This document shows positions 1 through 7,428 of a stretch of 44,905 bases of DNA, piece by piece (the stretch's first letter is position 1; every line of letters begins with the position of its first letter). Position numbers and translations under genes: made by a program. The DNA comes from Clostridium sp. CAG:433 (GTDB lineage: Bacteria > Bacillota_I > Bacilli_A > RF39 > UBA660): assembly GCA_000433675.1 (NCBI GenBank), contig FR893534.1:1-44905 (forward strand). Direction: 5' to 3'. The notes below the pieces were generated by a model. That model was not told the origin of the DNA, ran no database searches, and saw only the letters and a list, made by a program, of their open reading frames with translations.

Positions 1-11
1 ATTAATTCAAG

Positions 12-37
12 TTAAAAAGTTGCATTTAACTTTTTAA
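12..37. terminator. AT-rich hairpin, probable terminator of the gene before the window
   Basis: A perfect 10-bp inverted repeat (TTAAAAAGTT at 12-21 and AACTTTTTAA at 28-37) closes a 6-nt loop. The T-run is inside the 3' arm rather than after it, so termination is plausible but not certain; it could work in both directions. Confidence 0.45.
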
Positions 38-59
38 ACAACAATAGATAACTATAAAT

Positions 60-88
60 TTGATTTATTTTACATTGTTTTGTATAAT
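60..88 (+). promoter_or_regulatory. Promoter for the methyltransferase-like gene
   Basis: A -35 box TTGATT (60-65) and a -10 box TATAAT (83-88) are separated by 17 bases. Transcription should start near 95, which rules out the upstream TTG at 60 as a start codon and supports ATG 114. Confidence 0.6.
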
Positions 89-113
89 ATGTGCCTATAA
101 GTGGGTGAAAAGC

Positions 114-932
114 ATGGACGATATTACTGAATTATTAAAAATTATTGATAATAGGGTAAGTAATATAAATGGAAATAGTACATTTCATTCAAGTTCATTT
201 ATATATAAAATGGCAAATGAAGATGTAAGTATATATAAGGATTATTTAAAAAATAGCAGAAGAATATTACCTGTAATATCATCTGGAGATCAAATAATTG
301 AATCAATTACATCAGAAAAGAAAATAATTGATTGTTTTGATATTAGTAAGTATCCAAAATATTACTTGATGTTAAAAATAGCGGCACTTAAGGCATTAAA
401 GAAAGAAGATTATGTAAAATTATTTATAGAATCACCATTAACAACACTTGATGAATATTATGATGATTTATATTATGAAAATATAAGAAAATATTTAAAT
501 GGTATATATAAAGAGTATTGGGATGCATTATTTAGTCATACAGATTGGTATGAGATATTTGGTTCAAGATTATTTCAAAGTGATGCAATGCCAAATGATT
601 TTATATATAAATCATTAAGTTATTTAAAAGATGAAAATTATTATAAATTAAGGGAAAATATTGAAAATACTGAATTAAATTTTTATGAAGGTGATATATT
701 TACTCTTGTAAGTAGTTTAAATTCTAAATATGATTTAGTATATTTATCTAATATTATTGATTATGCAAATAAAAAAGATTATAAGAATTTATTAAGCAAA
801 TTTAATTTAAATGATAATGGAGTAGTTTTGTCATATATATTCTCTCATATAAAAAAATATAATGATTTTCTTGATATGTGTGAAGTGAAAGAAGATTCAA
901 AAGAAGATAGAGGAGTACTAATATATAAATAG
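114..932 (+). CDS. Divergent SAM-dependent transferase-like protein (DUF3419/BtaA-like)
   Basis: A 272-residue protein starting at ATG 114 behind a GGGTGA ribosome site. Around residues 48-80 it has a Rossmann-like pattern: a hydrophobic strand, a loop SSGDQ where methyltransferases carry a glycine-rich loop, then an acidic strand end (CFDIS). A later stretch, YDLVYLSNIIDY, looks like the post-strand-4 region of class I SAM enzymes. This arrangement resembles the DUF3419 family, which includes the betaine-lipid enzyme BtaA that transfers aminocarboxypropyl from SAM. The match is by eye and weak, and the substrate is unknown. It is a single-gene unit with its own promoter and terminator. Confidence 0.45.
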   Translation: MDDITELLKIIDNRVSNINGNSTFHSSSFIYKMANEDVSIYKDYLKNSRRILPVISSGDQIIESITSEKKIIDCFDISKYPKYYLMLKIAALKALKKEDYVKLFIESPLTTLDEYYDDLYYENIRKYLNGIYKEYWDALFSHTDWYEIFGSRLFQSDAMPNDFIYKSLSYLKDENYYKLRENIENTELNFYEGDIFTLVSSLNSKYDLVYLSNIIDYANKKDYKNLLSKFNLNDNGVVLSYIFSHIKKYNDFLDMCEVKEDSKEDRGVLIYK

Positions 933-951
933 TTATTGCAAACTATTTTTT
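929..951 (+). terminator. Rho-independent terminator
   Basis: ATAGTT (929-934) pairs with AACTAT (941-946) and is followed by a T-run. The stem begins in the stop codon of the preceding gene. Confidence 0.75.
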
Positions 952-990
952 AGTTATCACGTGCATCAACTATAGAAAACAAAAATCGTA

Positions 991-1035
991 TGATATAATA
1001 TGATTTGTTGACGAAAAAAATAAATTTAGTAATAT
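991..1035 (+). promoter_or_regulatory. Two candidate promoters before the composite pseudogene
   Basis: An extended -10 TGATATAAT lies at 991-999, and a second candidate pairs TTGACG (1008-1013) with TAATAT (1030-1035) at 16-base spacing. They are probably the surviving promoter of the regulator whose remnant follows. Confidence 0.4.
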
Positions 1036-1091
1036 TATTTTAATATAAAATTGCATAAATATTGAATTTAATAAGAAAGAAATTTAAGATA

Positions 1092-1205
1092 ATGTCAAAA
1101 ATATCCAACGTTATACTTATGCTTCAATATTTGGAAAACGGATGAAAGTATAATGTTAAAGAATTATCAGATAAATTAGAAGTATCAGAAAGAATGATTC
1201 ATTGA
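1092..1205 (+). pseudogene. Remnant of a helix-turn-helix transcription regulator (N-terminal part)
   Basis: From ATG 1092 the frame reads a typical HTH_11/DeoR-WYL start: residues MSKISNVILMLQYLENG, then an in-frame TGA, then KYNVKELSDKLEVSERMIH and a second TGA. The wing and effector domain are missing. The two TGA codons cannot be read as tryptophan in this genome, because intact genes use TGA as stop. I read this as the head of a decayed regulator fused by deletion to the SIS remnant that follows. Confidence 0.55.
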
Positions 1206-1206
1206 T

Positions 1207-1662
1207 AATACCGACTCTTATAATTATAGTTTTGATGTAAATTGTACTGCCTATGAAATATTTTCAGGATTAGAAACCTCAGCAGCAAGTAAATTTTTAG
1301 AATCTACTATGGTTGAATCTGGAATAGGGTTACCAATTATACATGATAAGTATTCATATTGTCATGGAAGAAGTACATTAGCAACTACTAACAATAATAT
1401 AGCTATTTATTTTAATTTAAATACTGAACTAGACAAATTATTAATTAATGAATTACCTAAATATTATAAAGATGTAATTATATTAAATACGTGTAATTCA
1501 ATTATGTCAGAGTATGTACTCTTAATTAAATGTATGTATTTAGCAAAATATATTACTGAAAAAAAAAGTAAAGACTTGTCTGGAGTTGATTATAATCCTA
1601 TAGTAAAAAAATATATAAGTATAATGGAAATTTGTAATAGTTCAAAATTAAAATATAGATAG
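1207..1662 (+). pseudogene. Remnant of a SIS-domain (sugar isomerase-like) protein, C-terminal part
   Basis: An open frame runs in from the truncated upstream sequence without a credible start. It contains YEIFSGLETSAASKF and DKYSYCHGRST, the kind of dyad-helix and phosphosugar-loop sequence found in SIS-domain proteins. ATG 1309 lies in the middle of the conserved part and has no ribosome site, so a 117-residue functional product is unlikely. The N-terminal part is gone. The sugar substrate cannot be told. Confidence 0.5.
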
Positions 1663-1687
1663 ATTATTATAAAATTTACTTTTTTTG

Positions 1688-1696
1688 TGATATAAT
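1688..1696 (+). promoter_or_regulatory. Extended -10 promoter element for maf
   Basis: TGATATAAT at 1688-1696 matches an extended -10 element. No good -35 is visible. The maf start is about 40 bases downstream. Confidence 0.55.
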
Positions 1697-1736
1697 TATA
1701 CTTAATATAAATATTGGATAGTAAAGGATGTATAAA

Positions 1737-2330
1737 ATGAGAATAATATTGGCTTCAAGCTCAAAACAAAGACAAGATATATTTGATATGATAGGACTAG
1801 AGTATGATGTTATTACTAGTGATGTACCAGAAAAAAGTAATCAAATATTACCAGATAAATACGTTGAGGAACTCTCATTAAATAAAGCTAAATCAGTTAG
1901 AAAAAAGATTGATGGTAAAGCAATAATTATTTCTGCAGATACTATTATATATTGCAATAATAAAATATATGAAAAACCAAAAAGTAAAGAAGATGCATAT
2001 TTAAATTTAAAAAAATTATCAAATAATAAATGCATGGCATATACAGGAATAACATTGATTGATTTATATAAAGAAAGAATTATATGTTCAAGTTCTAAGG
2101 TTGATATTTATTTTAATAAAATAACAGATGAAGAAATAAAATGGTATGTAAATAATGAAGAAAAAATATTTAAATGCTGTGGATTTGTTCCATTAGGCAA
2201 GGCATCTTTGTTTATAGATAAAGTTGAAGGTGATTATAATACTATGCTAGGAATTTCTCCAAGCATAGTATATAATAAATTAAAAGAACTGGGTTATAGT
2301 ATAACAGATTTAAGTTTTAAAGATAAATAA
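1737..2330 (+). CDS. maf: Maf-family nucleoside triphosphate pyrophosphatase
   Basis: A 197-residue Maf/YhdE protein, which hydrolyses non-canonical or surplus NTPs to NMPs and is linked to septation control. Hallmarks seen: the N-terminal IILASSSKQRQ motif (family LASxSPRR), the SADTI acidic site, EKPKSKEDA, the CMAYTGITL strand, and the GDYNTMLGI segment near the C-terminus (family GdYxnVvGLP). Length fits the family. ATG 1737 is preferred over ATG 1728, because the AAAGG ribosome site at about 1722 is too close to the latter. The SSSKQRQ and FVPLGKASL segments depart somewhat from the consensus, so this is a divergent member. Confidence 0.85.
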   Translation: MRIILASSSKQRQDIFDMIGLEYDVITSDVPEKSNQILPDKYVEELSLNKAKSVRKKIDGKAIIISADTIIYCNNKIYEKPKSKEDAYLNLKKLSNNKCMAYTGITLIDLYKERIICSSSKVDIYFNKITDEEIKWYVNNEEKIFKCCGFVPLGKASLFIDKVEGDYNTMLGISPSIVYNKLKELGYSITDLSFKDK

Positions 2331-2380
2331 TTATATGTAATTGTATATTTTTTAAAATGTAAATTAAAAATAGCTAAGAA

Positions 2381-2572
2381 GTGGAACATATTAGCTCAAT
2401 TATATTGATAAAAAAAGATAATAAATATTTAGATTATTATGATGAAAGATTGAATATGTATTTGTTTCTAAATATGAAAGAAAATGATAAGGAAAATATA
2501 TTAAATTCAAAATTAGTATATAATAATAACAAATTTGTTAATGAAATTAATGTGTGTAAATCTAAAAATTAG
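2381..2572 (+). pseudogene. Probable N-terminal remnant of a Nudix hydrolase
   Basis: A 63-codon frame opened by GTG 2381. Its start (HISSIILIKKDNKYLDYYDE) resembles the first strands of Nudix proteins, but it stops before any Nudix box (GX5EX7REUXEEXGU) could occur. There is no strong ribosome site. I take it as a truncated remnant; a real small protein cannot be excluded. Confidence 0.3.
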
Positions 2573-2601
2573 GATAGATAACTATAAAATCTATCTTTTT
2601 T
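2573..2601 (+). terminator. Rho-independent terminator
   Basis: GATAGAT (2573-2579) pairs with ATCTATC (2589-2595), followed by a T-run to 2601. Confidence 0.75.
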
Positions 2602-2675
2602 ATGTTATACTTAAGTAGATTTAAAAAAGTGAGTCGATTGAAATAAATGAAAATAAGACAAATATAAACTGATAT
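2601..2675 (+). repeat. Decayed copy of the rbgA promoter and 5' coding end (copy 1)
   Basis: These 75 bases match 3610-3684 at offset 1009 with six differences, all transitions (positions 2615, 2635, 2645, 2657, 2669, 2672). The copy keeps the -10 element TGTTATACT (2603-2611) but has lost the rbgA start codon (ATG to ATA at 2643-2645) and converts a Trp codon to TGA. It now probably serves as promoter and leader for the two-gene cassette at 2709-3483. Confidence 0.85.
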
Positions 2676-2708
2676 ATATAATTTATACATAATAGAAAAG
2701 AGGTTGCA

Positions 2709-2981
2709 ATGAATAAAATAACAATGAAAAACGATGATATAATTGAATTATTAGCTGAATTTGAACATGATAGATGGTCAAGGTGGCAAAAATATTTATT
2801 TAGTAAATGTATAGTTAACGATGACGGAACATTAACTATACCAAAGGAATTGGTAAATAGATGGACAAGACAAATAAATACAAATTATAAAAACTTATCA
2901 GAGAGAGAAAAAGATTCTGATAGAAAAGAGGCAATTAGAATTATAAAATGTATAGAAAAAAGGAGAATTTCGGATGAGTAA
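2709..2981 (+). CDS. Small protein of a phage/accessory family with HDRWSRW motif (RyR-like)
   Basis: A 90-residue soluble protein with ribosome site AGAGG just before ATG 2709. Key parts are EFEHDRWSRWQKYLF near residues 17-31 and WTRQINTNYKNLSEREKDSDR near residues 52-72. This layout is common in small phage and accessory proteins and faintly recalls the bacterial RyR domain (HDxW plus a conserved Y..L...K..R). The biochemical function is unknown. It overlaps the next gene by 8 bases, so the two are probably co-translated and functionally linked. Confidence 0.5.
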   Translation: MNKITMKNDDIIELLAEFEHDRWSRWQKYLFSKCIVNDDGTLTIPKELVNRWTRQINTNYKNLSEREKDSDRKEAIRIIKCIEKRRISDE

Positions 2982-3483
2982 GGGAATCATAGTAGCGGGA
3001 TTTGGAGCAATTGGTAAAACAACTCTTGGAAATAAGTATGATAATGTTATAGACATGGAATCAGGATATTATAGATGGGATAATACTGGTTTTGAAAATA
3101 TACCATATGAGCAAAGAAAAGGTAAAAAAGAAAGACCAGAAAATATTGAGTGGCCAGATAACTATTATAAAGCAATTATAGAAGCCAGAAAAAAATATGA
3201 TGTGGTATTGACATCAATGCACTGGCATTTATTAGATTTTTTTGAAAAAAATAATATAGAATACTATTTAGCATATCCAACTTTGGATAGTGAGGAAGTT
3301 TTGGAAAAGAGATGTTATGATAGAGGTAATAATAAAGTTTTTACAGATAAATTAAAAATAAATTTATATAATTGGAATGAAATAATAAAAAAATATCACC
3401 CTAAAGAACTATTAAGAATTCAAAAAAATGAATATTTGGAAGATGTTTTAAAAAATAAGGGAATTCTTAACAATATAAAATAA
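2974..3483 (+). CDS. P-loop kinase-like protein (phage dNMP/adenylate kinase type)
   Basis: A 169-residue protein starting at ATG 2974 behind AAAGGAG. The N-terminus IIVAGFGAIGKTT is a Walker A loop (GX4GKT). The sequence then has a strand-end TSMHWH and an Arg-containing lid-like segment (EVLEKRCYDRGN), as in small nucleoside or nucleotide kinases of phages. The substrate is not predictable from sequence. With the 90-residue partner it forms a two-gene cassette inserted between the duplicated rbgA 5' ends, which suggests acquisition by transfer. Confidence 0.55.
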   Translation: MSKGIIVAGFGAIGKTTLGNKYDNVIDMESGYYRWDNTGFENIPYEQRKGKKERPENIEWPDNYYKAIIEARKKYDVVLTSMHWHLLDFFEKNNIEYYLAYPTLDSEEVLEKRCYDRGNNKVFTDKLKINLYNWNEIIKKYHPKELLRIQKNEYLEDVLKNKGILNNIK

Positions 3484-3567
3484 GAAGAAATATAAAATTA
3501 AGTTATAATTACTATATTAGTGTGAAAGTTATGGATAATTAATGCTTACATTTTATTCAAGGCTATA

Positions 3568-3595
3568 AAACTAACTATAATGGGCATATTAGTTT
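3568..3595 (+). terminator. Possible weak terminator after the kinase cassette
   Basis: AAACTAA (3568-3574) pairs with TTAGTTT (3589-3595) across a 14-nt loop. The T-run comes only at 3604-3610, so the structure is weak or decayed. Confidence 0.3.
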
Positions 3596-3609
3596 AAAAT
3601 ATGTTTTTT

Positions 3610-3684
3610 TATGTTATACTTAAATAGATTTAAAAAAGTGAGTTGATTGAAATGAATGAAAATAAAACAAATATAAATTGGTAT
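3610..3684 (+). repeat. rbgA promoter and 5' coding end (copy 2, functional)
   Basis: Partner of 2601-2675. It contains an extended -10 TGTTATACT (3612-3620), the AAGTGAG ribosome site and the rbgA start at ATG 3652. Confidence 0.85.
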
Positions 3685-4509
3685 CCTGGTCATATGGCCA
3701 AAACAAAAAGACAAATAAAAGAAAAAATAGATTTAATAGATATAATATATGAAGTGGTTGATTCTAGAATACCAATATCATCAAAAATAAAAGATATAGA
3801 TGATTTAGTAAAAAATAAACCAAGAATTTTAATTATGACTAAAAGTGATTTATGTGATTTAAATAAGACAAATAAACATATTAAGTATTATGAAAGTATT
3901 GGATATAAAGTTGTTTTAGTAGATTTAATTAGCAACAAAAATGTAGATAAAATAAAATCTGCAACAGATGAAGTATTAAAAGAATTAAATGAAAAAAGAG
4001 AAGCAAAAGGATTAAAGAAAAGGAACTATAGAGCGCTTATAATTGGTATTCCAAATGTAGGTAAGTCAACTTTAATTAATAGACTTGCAGGTAAAAAGGT
4101 AGTAGGAGTTGGTAATAAGCCAGGTGTAACAAAACAACTTTCTTGGATAAGAATTAGTAAAGATGTAGATTTAATGGATTCACCAGGTATATTATGGCCA
4201 AAAATAGATGATGAAAAAGTAGGATTAAATTTAGCATGTTTTTCAGCAATTAAAGAGGAAATACTTCCAATTGATGAAGTTGCATGTTATATATTAAAGT
4301 ATATGTTTATTAATTATAAAGAAAATTTAAAAGAAAGATATGGCCTAGAAAATATAGATTTTGAAGATTTTACAGATGCATATGAAGTAATAGGAAGAAA
4401 AAGAGGATGCATATTAAGAGGTAATGAAGTAGATTATGATAAAGTATCTGCTTTAATAGTAAGGGATTTAAATGAAGGTCATTTAGGCAAGGTAACATTT
4501 GATGAATAA
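3652..4509 (+). CDS. rbgA: Ribosome biogenesis GTPase A (RbgA/YlqF)
   Basis: A 285-residue circularly permuted GTPase needed for late assembly of the 50S subunit. The N-terminal INWYPGHMAKTKRQI is diagnostic. The G4 motif MTKSD precedes G1 GIPNVGKST (residues 132-140), then G2-like KPGVTKQ and G3 DSPG (176-179), which is the permuted order. An RNA-binding C-terminal domain follows. ATG 3652 with AAGTGAG at proper spacing is chosen over TTG 3643. It overlaps rnhB by 8 bases, the rbgA-rnhB order known from Bacillus. Confidence 0.95.
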   Translation: MNENKTNINWYPGHMAKTKRQIKEKIDLIDIIYEVVDSRIPISSKIKDIDDLVKNKPRILIMTKSDLCDLNKTNKHIKYYESIGYKVVLVDLISNKNVDKIKSATDEVLKELNEKREAKGLKKRNYRALIIGIPNVGKSTLINRLAGKKVVGVGNKPGVTKQLSWIRISKDVDLMDSPGILWPKIDDEKVGLNLACFSAIKEEILPIDEVACYILKYMFINYKENLKERYGLENIDFEDFTDAYEVIGRKRGCILRGNEVDYDKVSALIVRDLNEGHLGKVTFDE

Positions 4510-5140
4510 TATGTATGAATATGAAGAAAATTTATATAAAGAAGGATATAATTTTATAGCGGGAACAGATGAAGCTGGAAGAGGACCACTCGTTGGACCA
4601 GTTGTCGCAGGATGTGTAGTTTTTCCAAAAGGTTATAAAAATGATTTAATAAACGATTCAAAAAAATTAACAGAGAAAAAAAGAGAACAATTATATGATA
4701 TAATAATAAAAGATGCGGTTACTTATGGAATTGGAATCGTATCTGCTAAAGAAATAGATGAATTAAATATTTACGAAGCAAGCAGAAAAGCAATGATAAA
4801 AGCATATGAAGAAGCAAATAAAAAAGTAAAAATAGATTACTTATTAACTGATGCTATGCCTATAACAACACTTGATATACCAGTATTAAAAATAATAAAA
4901 GGTGATGCTAAAAGTGTAACAATAGCGGCTGCATCAATACTTGCTAAAGTAACAAGAGATAGAATATTAATTGATCTAGATAAGAAGTATCCAGAATATA
5001 ATTTTAAAAAACATAAAGGTTATCCAACAAAAGAACATTTAGAGAAAATAAATGAATTTGGTGTGTTTGATGAGTATAGAATGACATATAAACCTGTAAA
5101 AAATGTATTAGATAGGGGAATTGTTAGGAAAAAGAGATAA
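4502..5140 (+). CDS. rnhB: Ribonuclease HII
   Basis: A 212-residue enzyme that cuts RNA in RNA-DNA hybrids and removes misincorporated ribonucleotides. The active-site motif TDEAGRGPLVGPV carries D23 and E24; the later acidic residue is in LLTDAMP, and the KGDAKSVTIAAASILAK segment is the usual substrate-handling helix. Length is normal. ATG 4502 lies within the end of rbgA, with AAGG upstream, so translation is coupled. topA follows 25 bases later. Confidence 0.95.
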   Translation: MNNMYEYEENLYKEGYNFIAGTDEAGRGPLVGPVVAGCVVFPKGYKNDLINDSKKLTEKKREQLYDIIIKDAVTYGIGIVSAKEIDELNIYEASRKAMIKAYEEANKKVKIDYLLTDAMPITTLDIPVLKIIKGDAKSVTIAAASILAKVTRDRILIDLDKKYPEYNFKKHKGYPTKEHLEKINEFGVFDEYRMTYKPVKNVLDRGIVRKKR

Positions 5141-5165
5141 TATAATATATGAAGGGACTGATTTT

Positions 5166-7199
5166 ATGAGTAAAAATTTAGTAATAGTGGAATCACCAGC
5201 TAAAAGTAAAACAATAGAAAAATATTTAGGTAGTGATTATAAAGTATTATCATCCAAAGGACATATTAGAGATTTAGCAACTTCTGGTAAATATGGTTTT
5301 GGTGTAGATATTGAAGATGGTTTTAAACCAAATTATGAACCAATCAAGGGAAAGAAAAAAGATATTGCAGAACTAAAAAAAGAAGTTAAAAATGCAGAAA
5401 AAGTATATCTTGCAACCGACCCTGACCGTGAGGGAGAAGCAATTAGTTGGCATTTAAAAGATGCTCTTGGTATTGATGATAAAGATTATGAAAGAATAGT
5501 ATTTAATGAAATAACTAAAAATGCAGTTGTTAATTCATTTAAAAATGCTAGAAAAATTGATGATCTTATGGTAAGAAGTCAAGAAACAAGAAGAATATTA
5601 GATAGAATAATAGGATTTAGATTAAGTAAATTAATGCAATCAAAAACAGGCGGTAAAAGTGCTGGAAGAGTACAATCAGTTGCACTTAAATTAATAGTTG
5701 ATAGAGAAAAAGAAATTGAAAAATTCATTCCAGAAGAATATTGGACAATAAAAGCAATATTCCCATCATTTGATGCAAATTTATTTGGTTATAAAGAAAA
5801 TACTAAATTAGAAATAAAAAACGAAATTGAAGCAAAAGATATATTAAATAAATTATCTAATAGTTATAAAATAGAAAGTACTGAAAAGAAAAATAAGAAT
5901 AAGGCTAGTAAGCCACCTTATACAACAAGTACAATGCAGCAAGATGCAGTAAACAAAATTAATTTCTCATCTAAAAAGACTATGAGTGTTGCACAAAAAC
6001 TTTATGAAGGTATAAATATAGGTAGTGAAACAGTAGGTTTAATTACATATATGAGAACTGATTCAATTAGATTATCAGATGAGTTTGTTGGAAATACTTT
6101 AAAATATATTGAAGTAAATTATGGTAAGGAATATGTTGGATTTGTAAAAAAGAGTAAGAAAACAGAAAATGTACAAGATGCTCATGAAGCAATAAGACCA
6201 ACAAGTATTACAAGAACACCAGATTCAGTAAAAGAATATTTAACTAATGATGAATATAAGTTATATAGACTTATTTACTTTAGAGCACTTGCTTCTTTAA
6301 TGAAAGATGCAAAACAACAATTAACAACTGTTATTCTTGATAACAATGATTATAAATTTAAAGTTAATGGTAGTGTAATTACTTTTGATGGTTACTTAAA
6401 AGTATATAGTGAATTTGAAAAGAGTGAAGATAAGATTTTACCTGATTTAGATAAATATAAATCTGATAATCTTATTACTGATAAAGTGGAGACAAAACAA
6501 CACTTTACAGAACCACCAGCAAGATATACAGAAAGTTCGTTGATTAAGGAAATGGAAAGTTTAGGTATTGGTAGACCATCAACATACGCAACTACTATAA
6601 GTACAATTGTAGATAGAGGATATGTAAATAAAAAAGATAAAAAGTTTGTTCCAACTGAAATAGGAATAGAAACAACAAATAAACTTCAAGAGTTCTTCAA
6701 AGATTTAATTAATGTAAAATATACTGCAAAAATGGAAGAAGATTTAGATAATATTGCAAGTGGAACTGTTGTATGGAATGAATTATTAAAGAAATTTTGG
6801 GAGGATTTTGAACCAATGGTAAAAGATGCATTTGATAATATGGAGAAAAAAGAACCTGAAAAGACTGGAGAAGTATGTCCTGAATGTGGTAAAGATTTAG
6901 TTAAAAGAAATGGTAGATATGGTGAATTTATAGCATGTTCTAATTATCCAGAATGTAAATATATTAAAAAAGAAGAGAAAAAAGTTATAGAAGTTTGCGA
7001 TTGTATTAAATGTGGTAATAAGATTGTTGAAAGAAAAACAAAAAAGGGTAAAGTTTTTTATGGTTGTTCTAACTTTCCAAAATGTAAAGAAGCTTATTGG
7101 GATATGCCTACAGGTAAGAAGTGTCCAGAATGTAATAGTATGCTAGTTACAAAAGATGGAAAAGTAAAATGTTCAGCGTGTGATTATAAAGAAGAATAG
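5166..7199 (+). CDS. topA: DNA topoisomerase I
   Basis: A 677-residue type IA topoisomerase that relaxes negative supercoils. The TOPRIM domain opens with LVIVESPAKSKTIEKYLG and contains the acidic DPDREGEA triad. The catalytic tyrosine is Y295 in GLITYMRTDS. At the C-terminus (residues 571-677) there are three Cys4 zinc-ribbon units (CPEC...CSNYPEC, CIKC...CSNFPKC, CPEC...CSAC). ATG 5166 behind AAGGGA is preferred over the upstream TTG at 5121, which lies inside rnhB. It closes the rbgA-rnhB-topA operon. Confidence 0.97.
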   Translation: MSKNLVIVESPAKSKTIEKYLGSDYKVLSSKGHIRDLATSGKYGFGVDIEDGFKPNYEPIKGKKKDIAELKKEVKNAEKVYLATDPDREGEAISWHLKDALGIDDKDYERIVFNEITKNAVVNSFKNARKIDDLMVRSQETRRILDRIIGFRLSKLMQSKTGGKSAGRVQSVALKLIVDREKEIEKFIPEEYWTIKAIFPSFDANLFGYKENTKLEIKNEIEAKDILNKLSNSYKIESTEKKNKNKASKPPYTTSTMQQDAVNKINFSSKKTMSVAQKLYEGINIGSETVGLITYMRTDSIRLSDEFVGNTLKYIEVNYGKEYVGFVKKSKKTENVQDAHEAIRPTSITRTPDSVKEYLTNDEYKLYRLIYFRALASLMKDAKQQLTTVILDNNDYKFKVNGSVITFDGYLKVYSEFEKSEDKILPDLDKYKSDNLITDKVETKQHFTEPPARYTESSLIKEMESLGIGRPSTYATTISTIVDRGYVNKKDKKFVPTEIGIETTNKLQEFFKDLINVKYTAKMEEDLDNIASGTVVWNELLKKFWEDFEPMVKDAFDNMEKKEPEKTGEVCPECGKDLVKRNGRYGEFIACSNYPECKYIKKEEKKVIEVCDCIKCGNKIVERKTKKGKVFYGCSNFPKCKEAYWDMPTGKKCPECNSMLVTKDGKVKCSACDYKEE

Positions 7200-7217
7200 T
7201 AAGTTTTTACTATTTTT
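7196..7217 (+). terminator. Rho-independent terminator after topA
   Basis: ATAGTAA (7196-7202) pairs with TTACTAT (7207-7213), followed by T residues. Confidence 0.8.
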
Positions 7218-7229
7218 CTTTTTATTGTA

Positions 7230-7258
7230 TTGACAAACTTTTGTTTGCAATATATGAT
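7230..7258 (+). promoter_or_regulatory. Strong promoter for the RhuM/Fic gene
   Basis: A consensus TTGACA (7230-7235) and TATGAT (7253-7258) at 17-base spacing. It is stronger than most promoters in this window and leaves a leader of about 165 bases. Confidence 0.75.
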
Positions 7259-7370
7259 GTAAATATATTATGGTCTAACCTTACAAGTATAAGGAAATAT
7301 TAGTGTGAATTTTAATTTAAGTGGAGACAAAATTTATTAAGAAAGGAGAAGAATTTTTGTAATAAAATTA

Positions 7371-7399
7371 GGCTAAAGTAACAAAACATTACGCTTTAG
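7371..7399 (+). promoter_or_regulatory. Leader hairpin before the RhuM/Fic gene
   Basis: CTAAAG and CTTTAG form the base of a hairpin with an inner TAA/TTA pair. It has no T-run, so it is not a terminator. It sits between an unused ribosome-site-like AAAGGAG (7342-7348) and the real AGGAGG before ATG 7429. A regulatory role is only possible. Confidence 0.3.
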
Positions 7400-7428
7400 T
7401 AAATAAAAAAATGTAGGAGGAAACTTAA

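Noticed and set aside
60..113. TTG 60 as start of the first gene, adding an N-terminal hydrophobic stretch.
   Set aside because: TTG 60 is the -35 box of a well-spaced promoter; ATG 114 has a ribosome site and fits the family.
1092..1205. In-frame TGA codons as tryptophan (mollicute code).
   Set aside because: Intact genes end with TGA (for example at 13152, 23634, 28058, 28843), and Trp is TGG throughout. TGA is stop, so the HTH remnant is a pseudogene.
7342..7376. A mini-ORF from ATT 7353 reading I/M-FVIKLG, recalling the IFVI stall motif of the ErmC leader, or a TTG-TAA start-stop ORF at 7357, behind AAAGGAG.
   Set aside because: The peptide would be seven residues, too short for a known tunnel-based stall, there is no terminator or paired segment to regulate, and the downstream gene is not a resistance gene. 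Chance similarity is more likely.
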